DNA of 64,000 nt from Bacteroidota bacterium (lineage in GTDB: Bacteria; Bacteroidota; Bacteroidia; B-17B0; Aurantibacillaceae): the NCBI GenBank assembly GCA_017303905.1, contig JAFLBH010000001.1, forward strand, positions 907,809 through 971,808, written 5' to 3'. Position 1 is the first letter of the stretch, and each line of letters starts with the position of its first letter. Shown here in pieces: positions 25,861 to 36,954 of the stretch. The position numbers and the translations under genes were made by a program. Under the pieces are notes generated by a model that had not been told where the DNA came from, ran no database searches, and saw only the letters and a list, made by a program, of their open reading frames with translations.

Positions 25861-28800
25861 ATGAGAAAATTATATTTCTTCCTAGTGTCTTTTGCTGCGA
25901 TACTATTCGCTTATCAAATAAAGGCGCAAACATTTGCTGCACCATGCCCGAACAGTTTGGTATATATGCATACAAGTCCAATCCAGGTTTATAATACCAG
26001 TTTACCATTGGGCGCAGGAAATCCAAGCAACACCGGAATACCTATTGGTGGAACAGGATTATCTTACGGACCAAACCTTAACGCAGCGTTTCCAAATCCA
26101 ACGTTTTATACAACTATTGCAGGAAATATGGCTTGGTGGAATGGTACATCTTGGGTTAATACCGGACACTCTATGCCGGTGGTAAACCTTGGTGGTGGAG
26201 GTGGAGTAATTTACGGTTTGAATGGGGGAACAGGACAGATTTATGTATACAACGGTACAGGTCCGGCTACTTTGTTAATGACAATTGGAACATTTGGCGG
26301 TGGAGGTCCTTATGACGTAGTAGCGGATGGTTGTGGTAATTTTTATATTTTGAAAACAACCACACCTCAATCTATGACCATGTATGGTCCAACAGGAACA
26401 CAACTTTGTACTTATAACATGACTGGTATGCCAAGTATTTCGGCGGGTGGTGGTTTTGCTATAGTAGGAAATCAAGTAATCGTAAGTAACACCGGTGGTT
26501 TATATACAGGAAATATTACAGGAACAACAATCAATTTTACTAATACTAGTACGAATAGTTATGGTGCAGGTGACTTTGCTTCTTGTCCGTTACCATGCGG
26601 CCCTTTAACAGCAACAGTAGCGAATACAAGTACAAGTACTCCAATCGGATGTTCCGGCGGTACTGCTAATGTAATGGTAACCTCTACGTTGAGTCCGCTT
26701 TCATACACATGGTCTGGCCCCGGTATTGTTAGTGGTGGAAACAGCGCTACTGCGGTTGTAAATCAGTGTGGGGTCTATACGGCGACCGTTAGTAAGACGG
26801 GATGTCCGCCTGCATCAACAGTATTAACCACTACTGTTGTTTGTAGCGCAACGCTTACACCAACTTTATCGATTACAAATACACTTTCTTGTACTGCACC
26901 ATCGGCACAAATTAATGCATTGCCGGGCCCTGCGGGTCACACATACACCTGGACAGGCCCTGGAATTGTTGGTAGTGTAAATGCCAATCCAATTACGGCT
27001 AACGTTGGCGGTGTTTATACGGCAACAGTTTTGAATACAACAACTAACTGTCGTGGGACAATGACAATAAATCTCCCGGCAAACTTTACTCCTCCAACAT
27101 TGACTGTTGCACCTACAGCAACATCCGTGTGTCTGGGGGGCTCGGCCAATCTTAGTGTTGGAGGAGCAACATCTTACACATGGTCGCCCGGCGCAAGTTT
27201 AAATACTACTAGCGGATCGGCGGTTGTAGCCACACCCGGAACAACAACAACATATACAGTTAAAGGAGCGGTTGGTACATGTACAAATCAAACAACGGTT
27301 GTCGTTACAATAAATCCTCAACCAACAGCAATTTTAACACCAAGTAATGCAAGTTGCGGATTTAATAATGGAAGCATTGTGATTAGCAATACAAGTGTCG
27401 GGCAAACAGTAACCGGTTATTCTGTGAATGGTGTTGGTGTGGCTACGCAAACTGTTACAGGTTTGGCTGCCGGAAACTATACTATCACTTTGATAAACAA
27501 CTTTGGTTGTCGCTCTACATTTACAACTAGTATAACGAATAGCCCTCCAATTACAGCATTGGCAACAACTTCTATTAATCCAACATGTGGTTTAAGTAAT
27601 GGAAGTATTTCTTTAGGTGTTGTTACAGGCGGAACACCAAGCTATTCTTACAATGTAAATGGCGGACCATACTCAACCACACCTCCTTTAACTAATTTAC
27701 CGGCGGGTAGCTATGTGATTGGGGTTATTGATTCGAGAGGTTGTGTATTTTCAAAAACTGTAACATTAACTAATTCGCCCGGCCCAAGTTCTATAACGTT
27801 CACCACCTCTCCGACAGCCTGTGTAGGTTCAACGGGAGGATTCACTGTAACGAATGTAACAGGTGGTACTCCGGCGTATACATATTCAGTAAACGGAGCC
27901 GCAACAGGCAGTATCGTTACCGGTTTGCCGGCAGGAGCTCATAATGTAATTGTACGCGACGTAAATGGCTGTACACTTACCGCGAATTTTAATATTACCA
28001 TGGTTACAGGTCCGGTTTCGATTACAACGGCAACTACTAGCGCAACCTGCGGTAACGCCAATGGAACCGCAACCGTAACAAATGTAACCGGCGGAACTGG
28101 TCCGTATTCCTATTCATTTAATGGTGGGCCTTTCGGTGGTAATAGCATTACTGGATTAGCGGCAGGTATTCATAATGTTGTGATACGTGATGTAAATAGC
28201 TGTACGCTGTCAATAAACTTCAATATTAGTAATACAGGAAGTCCGGTTGCAAGTATTGGCGCTTCTGCCAATATTCCATGTTTTGGCGGCACAACGGGAA
28301 GCTTTACTGTTAATACAGTGGGTGGATTGCCGGCTTATGGTTATACGTTATCCCCGGGTGGAGCCACTAACGGTATTGGTATTTTTACAGGTTTAACTGC
28401 GCAACCTTATACGGTAACTGTAAAGGATGCTGCAGGTTGTGTAACAACTACTACTGTAAATATTACACAGCCACCGGTATTAACTTTGACTTTAACCCCA
28501 ACGAATATTTTATGTAACGCAGGTACTAACGGTTCTATTACCGCGGCATCTGGTGGAGGTACGCTTCCTTATAACTATTCAATTAATGGAGGGCCATTCC
28601 AAATAGGTTCGAGCTTCACAGGGCTAAGCGCGGGAACGTATACGGTAGTTGTACGTGATAATAATAACTGTACGGTACAACAAGTAGTTACCTTAACTCA
28701 ACCGCCGGCTCTTGCATTAAGTTTTACAACTACGCCAAATACCTGCGTGGGCGCTGCAGGAAGTGTAACGATAGGTGTTACCGGTGGTACTGCGGCCTAT

Positions 28801-31800
28801 AACTATTCAGTAAACGGAACTGCATCCGGCTCAACTGCAACAGGATTGCCTTCCGGTGTTCAAACCGCACAGGTGACGGATGCGAATGGTTGCGCCATTA
28901 CCGGAACATTTAATATCGGAATCATTACCGGTCCTGCTTCTGCAACAGTTAATACCTCTAACGCTACTTGCGGTAACGCGAATGGTAGTGCTACAGTATC
29001 GGCTGTTACCGGAGGCTTGGCACCGTATCAATACTCATTTAATGGCGGTCCGTTTGGGGCAAACAGTATAAGTGGATTATCAGCAGGTTCACATACGGTA
29101 ATTGTACGCGATGCAAATAGCTGTACGCTCACCGTTAGTTTCAATATTAACAATACAGGTAGTCCAACTTCTACTGTTGCTGGTACATCAAGTGTAAGTT
29201 GTTTTGGTGGGGCTAATGGTAGTTTTACAATAAATACTACGGGCGGATCACCAGGTTATAGTTATACTGTAACACCGGGAGGTTTAACAAACACCAGCGG
29301 TGTGTTCACCGGATTAACTGCGCAAAATTATAATGTTAACATTAGTGATGCAGTAGGTTGTGTTACTTCAGCAACCTTAACAATTATTCAACCTACGCCG
29401 GTTACATTAACAATAACACCTTCCAATGTATTATGTAATGCAGGAAATACAGGATCAATTAGCTCGGTTGCTAGTGGAGGAATTCCGGGTTATAATTATT
29501 CAATCAATGGAGGTCCGTTCCAGGCGAGTGCTAACTTCACAGGTTTAACAGCAGGAACATATACTGTAATAGTTCGTGATAATAATAACTGTACTGCTCA
29601 ACAAACTGCAGTCATCACACAACCAACACCATTAGCAATTACTTTCACCACGGCACCTAATTCATGTGCAGGTTCAGTAGGAAGTGTAACCATTGGTGTA
29701 AACGGCGGAACTCCGGTTTATAGTTTTTCAGTTAACTCTCTTTCTTCATCTAATACGGCAACAGGTTTAGCAAGCGGTGTTCAAAATGCGCAAGTTTCCG
29801 ATGCAAATGGTTGTATTATTACCGGCACATTTAATATCGCGAACATTACCGGTCCGGCAACGGCAAGTGTATCTACCACGAATGCAAATTGCGGTAACGC
29901 TAACGGAAGCGCTACAGTAACAGGCGTAACCGGTGGTACTGCTCCTTATCAATATTCATTTAATGGCAGTCCCTTTAGTACCAATACTTTTGTGGCTGGC
30001 CAATTAGCAGGAACGTATCCTTTAACGGTATTGGACGCTAACAGTTGTACATTAACAGTTAACTACACAATTGGAAATACAGGAAGTCCTGTTGCTTTAA
30101 TCGGCGGACAAACCGCTGTAAGTTGTTTTAACGGAAGTAATGGAAGCTTTACAGTGAATACTTCCGGTGGAACACCGGGATATAGTTATACGTTAACGCC
30201 AGGAAATATAACCAGCGGTTCTGGTGTGTTTACGAATTTAACGTCTCAGCCATATACTGTTTTGGTTAAAGACGCGGCAGGTTGTGTAACAACAACTACA
30301 GTAAACATCAACCAACCTACGCAATTAACTTTAAGCTTAACTTCAAATCCAACTAGCTGTAATGCCGGAACTAACGGTTCTGTACTTGCGGCAGGCTCGG
30401 GCGGAACAGGTCCTTATAATTATTCATTAAACGGAGGGCCATTCCAAACTTCTACAACATTCACCGGTCAGGGCGCAGGTATTTACAATATAACGGTAAG
30501 TGACGCAAACGGATGTACTTTAACTCAATCTGTTCAAGTAACGCAACCTACAGCTATTACCGCAACTGTAAGTTCTACGAATGCGAATTGTACTGCAGCC
30601 AATGGTACTGCATCAGTATCGGCATCAGGCGGTACGCCGGTTTATACATTTAACTGGAGTGGTGGAGGTGGAAACAACGCGCAATCGAACCCTCTTGTAG
30701 CAGGAACTTATACAGTAACAATTACCGATGCTAATTCTTGTACAACTACTGCGGTGGGTGTGATTGGCGTAACACCGGGAGGAACGGCAGTAATTTCAGC
30801 GAGTGTAAATCCAAGTTGCGCAGGCTTCACCAATGGAAGTATGACAGCTGGCTTTACAGGAGCTATGAGTGCGCCAATCAGCTATAGCTGGAGTAACGGA
30901 CAAAACACGCAAACAGCAACCAATCTTGGACAAGGAACTTATTCTGTTACATTAACCGATGCCTTTGGATGTACGTCCTCAGTGGCGGGTACGCTAACAG
31001 AGCCGGGTCCATTGGATGTATTAACAGGAACAATAGCGGTAAGTTGTTTTGGAGGTAATAACGGATCAGCTACGGCGATTTATAACGGTGGAGGAACACC
31101 GCCATTAACTTATTTATGGGCAGCAGGTGGAGCTACCACGGCAACAGCGCCAAATTTACCGGCCGGATCTTATACGGTAACGGTAACAGACTCTAAGGGG
31201 TGTATTGCCGTAGCAACAGCTTCCATAACACAGCCAACTTCTGTAACTGTAACCTCAAGCGTAACTACAGCTAATTGTAATCAAGCGAATGGTTCTGCTA
31301 CCATATCCGCAACAGGCGGAACACCTGGTTATACATATGTATGGAGTACTTCTGCGACTGGTCCGAGCATCAGCAACGCTTTAGCTGGTACGTATACAGT
31401 TTCTGTGACGGATGCTAACGGTTGTGTTACCACTGCAGCCGCTTCTATACCAAATCAGGCTGGCCCACAAATGAGTGTGATTAGTCAAACCAATGTAAGT
31501 TGTTTTGGCGGTAATAACGGAATTGCAACTACAACAGTAAGTGGTGGTAATGCACCATATATTTATTTATGGAGTAACGGACAAAACACAGGTATCGCCT
31601 CAAATTTAACAGCAGGTGTTTATACAGGAACTGTAACAGATGTGAACGGATGTGTTTCTTCTGTAAGTGTAAATATTACTCAACCTCCTGCATTAACAGT
31701 TACTGCATCAGGCACAGATCCTTTATGTTTTAATGCAACCAATGGTACAGCCAATGTGGGTGTATTAGGCGGAACACCGGGTTATTCTTATAATTGGGTG

Positions 31801-34800
31801 CCGTCAGGTTCAACTTTAGCCAACCCTACAGGACTCGGTCCGGGTAATCATATTGTTACTGTAACAGACGCGATGGGTTGCGTAGCTACAACTTCTACAA
31901 CATTATTGAATCCTGCACAAATGACTTCAGCAATTACATCAACCAATGTTACTTGTTTTGGTGCATGTAACGGTATGGCGGCGGGAACAACATCAAACTC
32001 AATCGGCGCAGTTATATTTAATTGGGTGGGTGGTCCAGGACCATTAAGCACGCAAGCGGTAACAAACTTGTGTCCTGGTACCTATACTTTATTTACAACG
32101 GATCAAAATGGATGTACTGCAACAGCTTCTGTGATTATTACTCAACCAACACAACTAACGGCCAGCATCTCTGCTACAGGTAATGTAAGTTGTGCAGGTT
32201 ATACAGATGGATTTGCAACAGTAATGCCTTCAGGTGGAACACCGGGTTATACTTATAACTGGTCGCCATCAGGAGCAACAGCAGCCACATCAAGCAGTCT
32301 TGCCGCAGGTAATTACACCGCAACCATTACGGATGCGATGGGTTGTATCACTACTGCAGTAGCAACCATTACGCAGCCAACACCATTACAAGCAACATTA
32401 ACAAGCACCAATGTAACTTGTAACGGATTAAATAACGGTATCGGTAATTTAGCATACAGCGGTGGAACAGGCCCTTATACCTTCTTATGGTTCCCAACAT
32501 TAAATAATACACCAAATGTAAATACATTACCTCCGGGAACGCATACCGTTCAGATTACAGACAACTTAGGTTGTGTAACAACACGTACAACAAATATTAC
32601 ACAACCTGCAGCTTTAACTGCAGTGGTGAGCTCAACCAATTCAAACTGTTTACAAGCAAACGGTAGCATGTGTGTAGTAGCAGGTGGTGGAGCAGGTGGA
32701 TATACTTATCAATGGACCAGCAATCCATTATTTACCAACTCTTGTATTAATGGCGTTAATGCAGGCGCTTACACAGTTACAGTAACGGATGTGAATGGTT
32801 GTACGATTTCAGGTGTCGCTTTAATTAATGATATTGCAGGACCAACATTAGTTGTTACAAATACAACGGCGGTAAGTTGTTTTGGTGGAAATAACGGTTC
32901 TGCGACTACAAGTATATCAGGTGGTACCGGAACAATTAGTATTCTTTGGTCTTATCTTGCACAAACAACACAAAACGTAAATAATTTACCTGCAGGATTC
33001 CACTCTATTACAATAACAGATGCCGCAGGTTGTATCGCAACAGGTTCGGTAAATATTACTCAGCCACCGCAATTAAACAGCGCGATTACAAATGTTACGC
33101 ATGTAACTTGTAGCGGTGCCAGCAATGGAACTGCAACTATGTTATTGAATGGTGGTACTCTGGGTTACACTTACCTCTGGACTCCTACAGCACAAAGCTC
33201 TTCAGTAGCAGTGAGCATGGGTCCTGGTACGTATACATGTTTTGTAACGGATGCAAATGGTTGTCCTACTTCTCAAACCGTAACCATTAATCAACCAAAT
33301 CCATTGGTGATAAACAGTTTCTCTGTCACTAATTTAACTTGCTTTAATAATAATACAGGACAAATCACTACTAATATAACGGGTGGTACACCTGCCTATA
33401 CATTAGTTTGGTCGCCAACTCAACCTGGAAATCCTGTGATTACTAATTTAGCTGCGGGAACATATAGTTTATTAGTAACCGATACTAAATCGTGTACAAC
33501 AAGCGGTGTTTATGTAATCTCTCAGCCTACACAATTATTAAGTTCAGCTACGGCAACTCCTGCTACATGCGGAAATGCAAATGGTAGTGCAACAGTTTCT
33601 GTTAGTGGTGGTACACCGGGATATACTTATAACTGGAATACACCTACACCTCAAAACACTTCAGTGGCAACTAACCTAAGTTCTAATAACTGGAATGTTG
33701 TAATAACGGATGCTAACGGTTGTGTGATTACGCAATCAGTAAACGTACCAAATGCACCGGGACCAAACTTAACATCTATGACTTTCACAGCGCCGTTGTG
33801 TTTTGGTCAGCAGAATGGTTCAATGGCCATCAACTTCTCATCAGGAACAGCGCCATATACATTTATGTGGAATAACCCATCAGCATCTACTACACAAACT
33901 GTAAATGGAGTAGGCGCGGGTGTTTATTCAGCTACTGTAACCGATGTGTATGGTTGTACAGTAAGTGGTGTTGTGAATGTAACACAACCAAATATTTTAT
34001 TGATGAATGTGAGTCCTGACCCAACTATTTGTTATGGACAAGTTGCACAGATTTATGCAGCCGGTAGCGGCGGTACTCCTGCTTATACGTATAGCTGGAC
34101 ACCAAGTTTATCCGGTGGTGGTCCGCATGCATTAACACCAACCGTAACTACATCTTATATGGTATCCTTAACCGATGCGAATGGTTGCGCGACTTCACCA
34201 AAAATCATTAATATCAATGTGAAGCCTCAATTATTAGCAGATGGATTCAGTGTAACGAAATGTCATGGTGATAATGCAACATTAACACCAAACATTACAA
34301 GTCCTGGTAATGGTGGTCCGTATACTTACAACTGGAGTAATGGTTCAACAGGTTCTGCAACTCAAGTGACAGCAAATTATTTTACAACACCAAACATTTA
34401 TACAGTATCTATAAATGATGGTTGTACAGTACCGGGTGCTACCGCGCAATTTACGGTGAATGTAAATCCGTTACCGCAAGGAACATTTACATCGGATGTA
34501 ACAAAAGGTTGTATGCCTCTAACGGTTAACTACACTGCTACTTCAACATCGAATACAGATATTTATACCTGGACATTCGGTGGAGGTAATGGTGGAGGCG
34601 GAACAGCAGGAGGCAGTCCGATTACATGGTACTATCCGGAAGCAGGATTCTATAATGTGAGTTTCTCAATCGTAAATCAGTTCGGTTGTAAGAAAGATAC
34701 ATCAGTGATGAATTACATTGAAGTATATCCTAAGCCGATTGCAGAGTTTTTCCCAACACCGCAATCAACATCTATGTTGAATCCGGAAATTCAGTTTACA

Positions 34801-35292
34801 AACACCTCTACGGGAGCTGTAACGTACTTCTGGGATTTTGGTGATTATAATGCGCCGAATAATAATTCAACTGTAATGCATCCATCGCATGTGTATGATT
34901 TAATTGGTGTTTACCAAGTGTATTTGGTGGCAATTAATGATAAAGGTTGTATGGATACTGTTATGCATCATGTAGAAATAACGCCTGATTACGCGATTTA
35001 TATTCCGAATGCATTTACACCGGATGAAAACGGATTAAATGATGTATTCCAACCAAAAGGTGTTGGTATTGATGAAGAGAATTATGTGATGTATATCTTC
35101 GATCGTTGGGGTGAGTTGATCTTTACCAGCGATAATTTCCGTAAAGGTTGGGATGGTACAGTGAAAGGAAGTACAAAGGCAGTTGAAGATGGTGTTTATG
35201 TCTACAAAATTATTGTGAGGGATTTAGGAGGCACTGAACATGTTTATGTTGGACATGTCACCTTACTCTCACGATTAAAGAAAGTGCAATAA
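25861..35292 (+). CDS. Giant SprB-repeat adhesin with T9SS type B sorting domain
   Basis: A 3143-residue cell-surface protein. It has a signal peptide (ending IKAQ, about residue 23), then a Gly-rich N-terminal domain (about 24-250) and Ig-like modules (about 250-480). About 29 SprB-like repeats of 70-80 residues follow, each running from a Cys through a GG..PY.Y core and an AG.Y.V.V.D..GC end, often closed by ITQP. The N-terminal repeats are arranged as three tandem four-repeat blocks (27799-30565). Two PKD domains precede the C-terminal domain (IPNAFTPDENGLNDVF, MYIFDRWGELIF, GWDGTVKG), which is the T9SS export and anchoring signal. SprB-type proteins are mobile adhesins in gliding Bacteroidota; this role is likely but not shown. 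Confidence 0.93.
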   Translation: MRKLYFFLVSFAAILFAYQIKAQTFAAPCPNSLVYMHTSPIQVYNTSLPLGAGNPSNTGIPIGGTGLSYGPNLNAAFPNPTFYTTIAGNMAWWNGTSWVNTGHSMPVVNLGGGGGVIYGLNGGTGQIYVYNGTGPATLLMTIGTFGGGGPYDVVADGCGNFYILKTTTPQSMTMYGPTGTQLCTYNMTGMPSISAGGGFAIVGNQVIVSNTGGLYTGNITGTTINFTNTSTNSYGAGDFASCPLPCGPLTATVANTSTSTPIGCSGGTANVMVTSTLSPLSYTWSGPGIVSGGNSATAVVNQCGVYTATVSKTGCPPASTVLTTTVVCSATLTPTLSITNTLSCTAPSAQINALPGPAGHTYTWTGPGIVGSVNANPITANVGGVYTATVLNTTTNCRGTMTINLPANFTPPTLTVAPTATSVCLGGSANLSVGGATSYTWSPGASLNTTSGSAVVATPGTTTTYTVKGAVGTCTNQTTVVVTINPQPTAILTPSNASCGFNNGSIVISNTSVGQTVTGYSVNGVGVATQTVTGLAAGNYTITLINNFGCRSTFTTSITNSPPITALATTSINPTCGLSNGSISLGVVTGGTPSYSYNVNGGPYSTTPPLTNLPAGSYVIGVIDSRGCVFSKTVTLTNSPGPSSITFTTSPTACVGSTGGFTVTNVTGGTPAYTYSVNGAATGSIVTGLPAGAHNVIVRDVNGCTLTANFNITMVTGPVSITTATTSATCGNANGTATVTNVTGGTGPYSYSFNGGPFGGNSITGLAAGIHNVVIRDVNSCTLSINFNISNTGSPVASIGASANIPCFGGTTGSFTVNTVGGLPAYGYTLSPGGATNGIGIFTGLTAQPYTVTVKDAAGCVTTTTVNITQPPVLTLTLTPTNILCNAGTNGSITAASGGGTLPYNYSINGGPFQIGSSFTGLSAGTYTVVVRDNNNCTVQQVVTLTQPPALALSFTTTPNTCVGAAGSVTIGVTGGTAAYNYSVNGTASGSTATGLPSGVQTAQVTDANGCAITGTFNIGIITGPASATVNTSNATCGNANGSATVSAVTGGLAPYQYSFNGGPFGANSISGLSAGSHTVIVRDANSCTLTVSFNINNTGSPTSTVAGTSSVSCFGGANGSFTINTTGGSPGYSYTVTPGGLTNTSGVFTGLTAQNYNVNISDAVGCVTSATLTIIQPTPVTLTITPSNVLCNAGNTGSISSVASGGIPGYNYSINGGPFQASANFTGLTAGTYTVIVRDNNNCTAQQTAVITQPTPLAITFTTAPNSCAGSVGSVTIGVNGGTPVYSFSVNSLSSSNTATGLASGVQNAQVSDANGCIITGTFNIANITGPATASVSTTNANCGNANGSATVTGVTGGTAPYQYSFNGSPFSTNTFVAGQLAGTYPLTVLDANSCTLTVNYTIGNTGSPVALIGGQTAVSCFNGSNGSFTVNTSGGTPGYSYTLTPGNITSGSGVFTNLTSQPYTVLVKDAAGCVTTTTVNINQPTQLTLSLTSNPTSCNAGTNGSVLAAGSGGTGPYNYSLNGGPFQTSTTFTGQGAGIYNITVSDANGCTLTQSVQVTQPTAITATVSSTNANCTAANGTASVSASGGTPVYTFNWSGGGGNNAQSNPLVAGTYTVTITDANSCTTTAVGVIGVTPGGTAVISASVNPSCAGFTNGSMTAGFTGAMSAPISYSWSNGQNTQTATNLGQGTYSVTLTDAFGCTSSVAGTLTEPGPLDVLTGTIAVSCFGGNNGSATAIYNGGGTPPLTYLWAAGGATTATAPNLPAGSYTVTVTDSKGCIAVATASITQPTSVTVTSSVTTANCNQANGSATISATGGTPGYTYVWSTSATGPSISNALAGTYTVSVTDANGCVTTAAASIPNQAGPQMSVISQTNVSCFGGNNGIATTTVSGGNAPYIYLWSNGQNTGIASNLTAGVYTGTVTDVNGCVSSVSVNITQPPALTVTASGTDPLCFNATNGTANVGVLGGTPGYSYNWVPSGSTLANPTGLGPGNHIVTVTDAMGCVATTSTTLLNPAQMTSAITSTNVTCFGACNGMAAGTTSNSIGAVIFNWVGGPGPLSTQAVTNLCPGTYTLFTTDQNGCTATASVIITQPTQLTASISATGNVSCAGYTDGFATVMPSGGTPGYTYNWSPSGATAATSSSLAAGNYTATITDAMGCITTAVATITQPTPLQATLTSTNVTCNGLNNGIGNLAYSGGTGPYTFLWFPTLNNTPNVNTLPPGTHTVQITDNLGCVTTRTTNITQPAALTAVVSSTNSNCLQANGSMCVVAGGGAGGYTYQWTSNPLFTNSCINGVNAGAYTVTVTDVNGCTISGVALINDIAGPTLVVTNTTAVSCFGGNNGSATTSISGGTGTISILWSYLAQTTQNVNNLPAGFHSITITDAAGCIATGSVNITQPPQLNSAITNVTHVTCSGASNGTATMLLNGGTLGYTYLWTPTAQSSSVAVSMGPGTYTCFVTDANGCPTSQTVTINQPNPLVINSFSVTNLTCFNNNTGQITTNITGGTPAYTLVWSPTQPGNPVITNLAAGTYSLLVTDTKSCTTSGVYVISQPTQLLSSATATPATCGNANGSATVSVSGGTPGYTYNWNTPTPQNTSVATNLSSNNWNVVITDANGCVITQSVNVPNAPGPNLTSMTFTAPLCFGQQNGSMAINFSSGTAPYTFMWNNPSASTTQTVNGVGAGVYSATVTDVYGCTVSGVVNVTQPNILLMNVSPDPTICYGQVAQIYAAGSGGTPAYTYSWTPSLSGGGPHALTPTVTTSYMVSLTDANGCATSPKIININVKPQLLADGFSVTKCHGDNATLTPNITSPGNGGPYTYNWSNGSTGSATQVTANYFTTPNIYTVSINDGCTVPGATAQFTVNVNPLPQGTFTSDVTKGCMPLTVNYTATSTSNTDIYTWTFGGGNGGGGTAGGSPITWYYPEAGFYNVSFSIVNQFGCKKDTSVMNYIEVYPKPIAEFFPTPQSTSMLNPEIQFTNTSTGAVTYFWDFGDYNAPNNNSTVMHPSHVYDLIGVYQVYLVAINDKGCMDTVMHHVEITPDYAIYIPNAFTPDENGLNDVFQPKGVGIDEENYVMYIFDRWGELIFTSDNFRKGWDGTVKGSTKAVEDGVYVYKIIVRDLGGTEHVYVGHVTLLSRLKKVQ
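27799..30565 (+). repeat. Three tandem ~921-bp blocks, each encoding four SprB-like repeats
   Basis: Blocks begin at about 27799, 28723 and 29644 (periods 924 and 921 bases; 308 and 307 residues). Each holds, in order, a CVG/CAG-type repeat ending GTFNI, a CGNANGSATV repeat, a C-F-G/N-G repeat ending DA.GCVT, and a LCNAG repeat with YNYSINGGPFQ. Repeats in the same position of different blocks are far more alike than repeats within a block, so the unit of duplication was the whole block. Confidence 0.82.
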
Positions 35293-35295
35293 ATT

Positions 35296-35328
35296 AAAAA
35301 GCCCGGGCAAATGTTCGGGCTTTTTTGT
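35296..35328. terminator. Terminator after the giant adhesin
   Basis: AAAAAGCCCGGGCAAATGTTCGGGCTTTTTT forms a GCCCG(g)/CGGGC stem followed by T runs. It lies between the converging adhesin and FAD-oxidoreductase genes and can act both ways. Confidence 0.85.
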
Positions 35329-35336
35329 TTAAATGA

Positions 35337-36914
35337 TTATTGTGAAGCCTCCGCACATTTCTCTCCATCAATCGCAGCGCTAACAATTCCTCCGGCAAAT
35401 CCTGCGCCTTCACCGCAAGGAAATAAATTTTCAAGTTGCGGATGCTTTAATGTTTCTCTGTCACGAGGAATACGCACCGGTGTTGAGGTACGGGATTCTA
35501 CGCCTACAATCACAGCTTCATTGGTTAAATAGCCACGCATTTTATTACCGAAAGATTTAAAACCTTCCTGCAAGCTCGGACCAATTAATCTTCCCAACAC
35601 TTCATTCATCATTACCGAAGTAATACCCGGCTGATAAGAGCAATCGGGGAGCCTGTTACTTAATTTATTATTCACAAAGTCCTGTAAACGTTGCGCGGGA
35701 GCGGTTTGGGTTTTCCCGCCTTTAATCCATGCCGTGTGTTCCAATTGTTTTTGAAATTCCAATCCGGCAAGCGCGCCGTGTTTTTTATATGGCTCAAAAT
35801 CTTTTAGATCAAATCCAACAACTATGCCGCTATTCGCGTAAGGATTATTTCGTTTACTTGGCGACCAACCATTCGTTACTATTTCCTCCTGGTCGGTGGC
35901 GCACGGCGCAATAATACCTCCGGGGCACATGCAAAAAGAATACACACCTCTGCCATTCACCTGCTGCACTAAACTATAACTGGCAGCCGGCAAATAATTT
36001 CTTTTTTGCACCACTTCATTCAAACTACCGCAATGATATTGGATGCGGTCAATCAATTCCTGAGGATGTTCGGCGCGCACGCCCATCGCAAATGGTTTCG
36101 CTTCAATTAAAATATTCTTCGCGTGCAATAATTCATAAATGTTACGCGCGCTGTGTCCGGTGGCTAATATGATTTTATCGACAGGAAACAATTTTTCTTC
36201 TCCGCTTTTAAGATCCAAAACGGTGATTTCTTTCAGTAAGTTTTTATCAGTTTTAAAATCCGTTAATTTATGTTCGAAATGAATTTCTCCTCCGAATTTT
36301 AAAATTGTTTCGCGCATGTTGGCGATAATTTTTGGCAATTTATTGGTGCCAATATGAGGATGGGCATCCACTAATATTTCGGGAGATGCTCCATGATAAA
36401 CGAGAACCTTAAGGATTTTTTCCACATCACCGCGCTTTGTAGAACGTGTGTATAATTTACCATCACTATAAGTTCCTGCACCACCTTCGCCAAAGCAATA
36501 ATTGCTTTCCGGATTTACAATGTGTTCTTTATTAATGGCTGCTAAATCACGGCGACGGCTTTGCACATCTTTACCACGTTCAAAAATCACAGGCTTTAAA
36601 CCTAATTCTAAGCAACGGAGTGCAGCAAATAATCCGGCAGGTCCGGCACCAATTATAGTTCGGAGTTCGGAGTTGGGAGTACAGTGTTTGTAATCGGGTG
36701 TATAAGAAAATTCAGGAATGCTTTCGTTAATGTAAACATCCACAGTTAAGTTTATTTTAATGTTTCTTCCCCGCGCATCAATGCTGCGTTTTACCGGTTG
36801 AATAGAAAATGTGTCGTTAGGATTTAAAGAAAGTTGCGTAGCAATTTCTTCTTTTAAAAGCTGCTCGTTAAATGCTGTTGTTGCAGGCAGCTGCAGTTGA
36901 ATTGTTTTTTTCAT
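35337..36914 (-). CDS. FAD-dependent oxidoreductase (COG2509-like)
   Basis: A 525-residue flavoprotein. After an N-terminal domain of about 85 residues, the dinucleotide fold begins with IIGAGPAGLFAALRCLELG. Then come the motif FGEGGAGTYSDGKLYTR, a second FAD-contact segment ILATGHSARNIYELL and a C-terminal LFPCGEGAGFAGGIVSAAIDG. These are the marks of the large uncharacterised FAD dehydrogenase family found in many anaerobes and Bacteroidota. The substrate is unknown. The gene stands alone and converges on the giant adhesin. Confidence 0.88.
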   Translation of the reverse strand: MKKTIQLQLPATTAFNEQLLKEEIATQLSLNPNDTFSIQPVKRSIDARGRNIKINLTVDVYINESIPEFSYTPDYKHCTPNSELRTIIGAGPAGLFAALRCLELGLKPVIFERGKDVQSRRRDLAAINKEHIVNPESNYCFGEGGAGTYSDGKLYTRSTKRGDVEKILKVLVYHGASPEILVDAHPHIGTNKLPKIIANMRETILKFGGEIHFEHKLTDFKTDKNLLKEITVLDLKSGEEKLFPVDKIILATGHSARNIYELLHAKNILIEAKPFAMGVRAEHPQELIDRIQYHCGSLNEVVQKRNYLPAASYSLVQQVNGRGVYSFCMCPGGIIAPCATDQEEIVTNGWSPSKRNNPYANSGIVVGFDLKDFEPYKKHGALAGLEFQKQLEHTAWIKGGKTQTAPAQRLQDFVNNKLSNRLPDCSYQPGITSVMMNEVLGRLIGPSLQEGFKSFGNKMRGYLTNEAVIVGVESRTSTPVRIPRDRETLKHPQLENLFPCGEGAGFAGGIVSAAIDGEKCAEASQ

Positions 36915-36954
36915 GTTACAAGAAGGGTTTTTATCCCTTAGTTATTCTTTCGTT

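Noticed and set aside
28831..29952. Open frames on the minus strand inside the giant adhesin (28831-29031, 29767-29952)
   Set aside because: They recur at the same place in successive repeats and mirror the coding strand's codon pattern; the products are low-complexity and unlike any protein.
27000..34000. Regular short repeats that could suggest a CRISPR array
   Set aside because: They lie in one open reading frame, differ in sequence at each copy and encode SprB domains; there are no constant repeats with unique spacers and no cas genes.
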